From an uncultured Brevundimonas sp. (lineage in GTDB: Bacteria; Pseudomonadota; Alphaproteobacteria; Caulobacterales; Caulobacteraceae): DNA of 6,125 nt. Made by a program: the position numbers and the translations under genes. The DNA lies in contig CAMLNY010000081.1 of NCBI GenBank assembly GCA_946481405.1, forward strand, positions 1 through 6,125, read 5' to 3'. The notes below the pieces were generated by a model. It ran no database searches, was not told where the DNA came from, and saw only the letters and a program-made list of their open reading frames with translations. Positions 3,459 through 6,125 of this stretch are shown here, piece after piece; positions within the stretch are counted from its first letter, which is position 1, and each line of letters opens with the position of its first letter.

Positions 3459-6125
3459 ATGCGTCTTACTCAAATTCTCCGTTGCACCGCATCGGCCGCC
3501 GTCGTCGGCGCCGTCGCCTTCGGCTTCGCCGGAGCCGCCTCGGCCCAAGACGGTCAGCCGTCGACCGTCGACGACATCATCGTCACCGCCCAGAAGCGCG
3601 AACAGAACCTGCAGGACGTGCCGATCGTGGTCACGTCGCTGTCGCAGGAGACCCTGGCCGACGCGGGCGTCAAGGACATCAAGGATCTGCAGATCCTGAC
3701 CCCCGGCATGACCGTCACCTCGACGTCGTCGGAAGCCTCGACCACGGCCCGTATCCGCGGCGTCGGTACGGTCGGCGACAACCCCGGTCTGGAAAGCTCG
3801 GTCGGCGTCGTGATCGACGGCGTCTATCGGTCGCGCAACTCGGTCGGCTTCGGCGATCTGGGCGAACTGGCCCGCATCGAGGTCCTGAAGGGCCCGCAAG
3901 GCACGCTGTTCGGCAAGAACACCTCGGCCGGCGTCATCAACATCATCACCGAGGCTCCGTCGTTCACGCCGGAGTTCAACGCCGAGTTTACTGCCGGCAA
4001 CTACAACGCCCTCGGCGCCTCGGGCTCGGTCACCGGCCCGATCACGGACACCCTGGCCTTCCGCCTGTACGGCGCCCGCCGCGTTCGCGAAGGTTTCTAC
4101 AACGTCGATCTGGGCGACGGTCCGCGCACGGAGACCGACGACCAGAACCAGGACTTCGGTTCGGTCCGCGGCCAGCTGCTGTGGCTGCCGAACGACAACA
4201 CCTCTTTCCGCTTCATCGCCGACTACACCTCGCGCGACGAGTACTGCTGCACCGGCGTGCAGATCCGCTCGGGTCCGACCCAGGCCTTCATCGACCTGCT
4301 GTCGACCGGCTCGGGCGCCCGTCCGCCGGTCGCGACGGCTCCGAACGGCGGTCTGCTGCCCTTCTCGCGCACGGCCTTCGCCAACCGCTCGAGCGGCCAG
4401 GATATCAAGGACGGCGGCCTTTCGCTGGAAGCCAACGTCGACCTGCCCGACCTGTTCGGCGGCGCGACCTTCACCTCTCTGACCTCGTACCGCGACTGGT
4501 CGACCGAACTCGGCCAGGACATCGACTACACCGGCGCCGACATCGCCTATCGCGTCCAGGACGGTCAGAACGGCTACGGCGTCGAGAACCTGACCCAGGA
4601 ATTCCGCCTGGCCGGTTCGAACGACCGCGTCGACTGGCTGGTCGGCGTCTTCGCCACCAAGGAAGACATCACCCGCAACGACAGCTGGTATTTCGGCCCC
4701 GACTATACGCCGTTCATCTCCTTCCTGTTGACGGCCAACCTGAACCGCGCCAGCGCGTCGATCCCGATCGGCCCGGGCGCCGTGGGCTGCTTCACCCGCG
4801 CGGGTCAGACCCCCGGCCTCACCGGTCTGCAGGGCTGTCTGGCGACGAACGGCTCCGGCCAGCTGCCGGTCGGCCCCGGCGGCGCCCTGGTGACCGTCCC
4901 GACGGCCCAGGCGACCGGTCCGGGCTTCACGCTGGGCCAGGGCTACGCCGATACCTATAACCAGGAATCGACCTCGATCGCCCTGTTCACCAATAACACG
5001 GTGCACGTCACGGACGCCTTCGACATCACGTTCGGCCTCCGTTACACGATGGACGACAAGTCGCTCGACGGCCTCCAGCAGAACGTGAACGGCAACGGCA
5101 CGACCTGCACGGCCGCCCAGCTGAACGCCGGCGCGATCGGCACGGCTCTGGGCGCGGCCAACGTCGGCGGCATCCTGGGCGCCCTCTGCCTGCCCTTCGC
5201 CAACAGCGCCTTCAACAACCGTCCGGTCAATGAGTCGACCGACGACAGCGAGCTGAGCGGCACGATCAAGGCCTCCTACCGCCTGAACGACCAGGTGCTG
5301 GGCTACGTCTCCTACGCCCGCGGCTACAAGAGCTTCGGCTACAACCTCGACCGCGTGCACCGCACCGGCACCATCACCCCGGTGTCATCGCTGTACTTCC
5401 CGTCGGAGTATGTCGACAGCTACGAAGCCGGCCTGAAGATGACGCTGGTGGAACGCACCCTGCTGCTGAACGCCACCTACTTCGATCAGCGGTTCGAGAA
5501 CTTCCAGCTGAACACCTTCAACGGCGTGGGCTTCACCGTCGAGCCGATCCCGGAACTGACCTCGCGCGGCGTCGACGCAGACATGGTGTGGTTCACCCCG
5601 GTCGAGGGCCTGAGCCTGCAGGGCGGCATCACCTATACGGACGCCCAGTACGGAATGTTCACGGCCGCCGATCTGGTCGATCCGAACAACTTCCCGGCCG
5701 CCTCGCTGCTGCCCGGTTCGCGTCCGTCGTTCGCGCCGGAATGGTCGGGCTCGCTGTCGATCAACTTCGACCACAGCCTGGGCAACGGCCTGCACGCCGG
5801 CTTCAGCCTCGCCGGCAAGTACATGACCGAGTACAACACCGGTTCCGACCTCTCGCCCTGGAAGATGCAGGACGCCTTCACCACCGTGAACGGCCGCATC
5901 ACGATCGGCAGCGAGGACGAGCGCTGGACCGTCGAGCTCTGGGCCCAGAACCTGACCGACGAAGAGTATCTGCAGGTCGGCTACAACGGCCCGCTGCAAG
6001 GCACCGCCTTCCAGAGCACGGTCCAGACCTCGGGCACCCACCCGGGCACCTTCTACAACCAGACTCTGGACACCCAGACCTACGACGCCTTCCTGGGGGC
6101 CCCGCGGACCTTCGGCGGCACCCTG
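3459..6125 (+). CDS. TonB-dependent outer-membrane receptor (3' end cut by the window)
   Basis: Outer-membrane beta-barrel transporter that takes up a scarce ligand using energy from TonB-ExbB-ExbD. The frame is open for 889 codons to the window edge. The last residues, GAPRTFGGTL, are what is usually found a few codons before the end of such proteins, so little is missing. In order: signal peptide (1-29, cleavage after ASA, before QD); TonB box around DDIIVTAQKR (38-47); plug domain to about residue 170, with IRGVG and VLKGPQGTLFGKNTSAGVINI (142-162); then the barrel, with SYARGYKSFGYN and late AQNLTDEEY (829-837). Mature-region cysteines fall at 263/264, 444/460 and 550/577, in segments that look like long extracellular loops. 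Nearly 900 residues is long for this class. The ligand cannot be told: no regulator, oxygenase or hydrolase neighbour is present. A siderophore, plant-derived compound or sugar are all possible. Confidence 0.95.
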   Translation, partial: MRLTQILRCTASAAVVGAVAFGFAGAASAQDGQPSTVDDIIVTAQKREQNLQDVPIVVTSLSQETLADAGVKDIKDLQILTPGMTVTSTSSEASTTARIRGVGTVGDNPGLESSVGVVIDGVYRSRNSVGFGDLGELARIEVLKGPQGTLFGKNTSAGVINIITEAPSFTPEFNAEFTAGNYNALGASGSVTGPITDTLAFRLYGARRVREGFYNVDLGDGPRTETDDQNQDFGSVRGQLLWLPNDNTSFRFIADYTSRDEYCCTGVQIRSGPTQAFIDLLSTGSGARPPVATAPNGGLLPFSRTAFANRSSGQDIKDGGLSLEANVDLPDLFGGATFTSLTSYRDWSTELGQDIDYTGADIAYRVQDGQNGYGVENLTQEFRLAGSNDRVDWLVGVFATKEDITRNDSWYFGPDYTPFISFLLTANLNRASASIPIGPGAVGCFTRAGQTPGLTGLQGCLATNGSGQLPVGPGGALVTVPTAQATGPGFTLGQGYADTYNQESTSIALFTNNTVHVTDAFDITFGLRYTMDDKSLDGLQQNVNGNGTTCTAAQLNAGAIGTALGAANVGGILGALCLPFANSAFNNRPVNESTDDSELSGTIKASYRLNDQVLGYVSYARGYKSFGYNLDRVHRTGTITPVSSLYFPSEYVDSYEAGLKMTLVERTLLLNATYFDQRFENFQLNTFNGVGFTVEPIPELTSRGVDADMVWFTPVEGLSLQGGITYTDAQYGMFTAADLVDPNNFPAASLLPGSRPSFAPEWSGSLSINFDHSLGNGLHAGFSLAGKYMTEYNTGSDLSPWKMQDAFTTVNGRITIGSEDERWTVELWAQNLTDEEYLQVGYNGPLQGTAFQSTVQTSGTHPGTFYNQTLDTQTYDAFLGAPRTFGGTL

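Noticed and set aside
3332..4960. 542-codon open frame on the plus strand overlapping the receptor
   Set aside because: The product is extremely Arg/Pro-rich, the usual look of a shifted frame in GC-rich genes. The receptor frame starting at 3459 has the signal peptide, plug and barrel motifs instead.
3210..5360. 716-codon open frame on the minus strand opposite the receptor gene
   Set aside because: Its product is dominated by Val/Ala/Gly/Arg/Asp with no recognisable domain, and it lies antisense to a clear TonB-dependent receptor. Long antisense open frames are expected in DNA of this GC content.

Overview
The window is very GC-rich and codes with strongly GC-biased third positions. Three solid genes are present: a short-form SelO/YdiU protein adenylyltransferase, an NhaA Na+/H+ antiporter and a large TonB-dependent outer-membrane receptor. 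Together they suggest a Gram-negative alphaproteobacterium, most likely Caulobacterales (Brevundimonas-like) or a sphingomonad relative. That placement is inferred from sequence style and was not tested by search.

Layout. Positions 1-383 hold no confident gene. On the minus strand there is a possible start of a gene leaving the left edge (1-94) and a possible 37-residue membrane peptide (142-255). Next come a GC-rich hairpin and a striking array of three 13-bp palindromic repeats (317-355), just past the selO stop codon. selO occupies 384-1793 on the minus strand. A roughly 210-bp divergent intergenic region separates it from nhaA (2012-3223, plus strand). This region carries a good sigma-70-type promoter for nhaA and a structured leader of about 115 nt ending in a strong Shine-Dalgarno. 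A 235-bp gap with a strong hairpin follows. The TonB-dependent receptor then starts at 3459 and is still open at the right edge, 889 codons in and probably only a few codons short of its stop.

The genes do not form an obvious single pathway. nhaA exports Na+ (and Li+) across the inner membrane. SelO AMPylates proteins in the cytoplasm, with redox homeostasis as its best-known role. The receptor imports an unidentified ligand across the outer membrane using TonB energy. selO and nhaA are divergent and could share regulation. The receptor has its own leader and is probably a separate unit.

Points most worth a second look: the nhaA leader as a possible cation-responsive RNA, the 13-bp repeat array, a SelO that has lost both cysteines of the known regulatory disulfide, an NhaA with Ser where E. 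coli has pH-sensor His225, and cysteine pairs in the receptor's barrel domain. I found no sign of a mobile element, CRISPR array, tRNA or rRNA.
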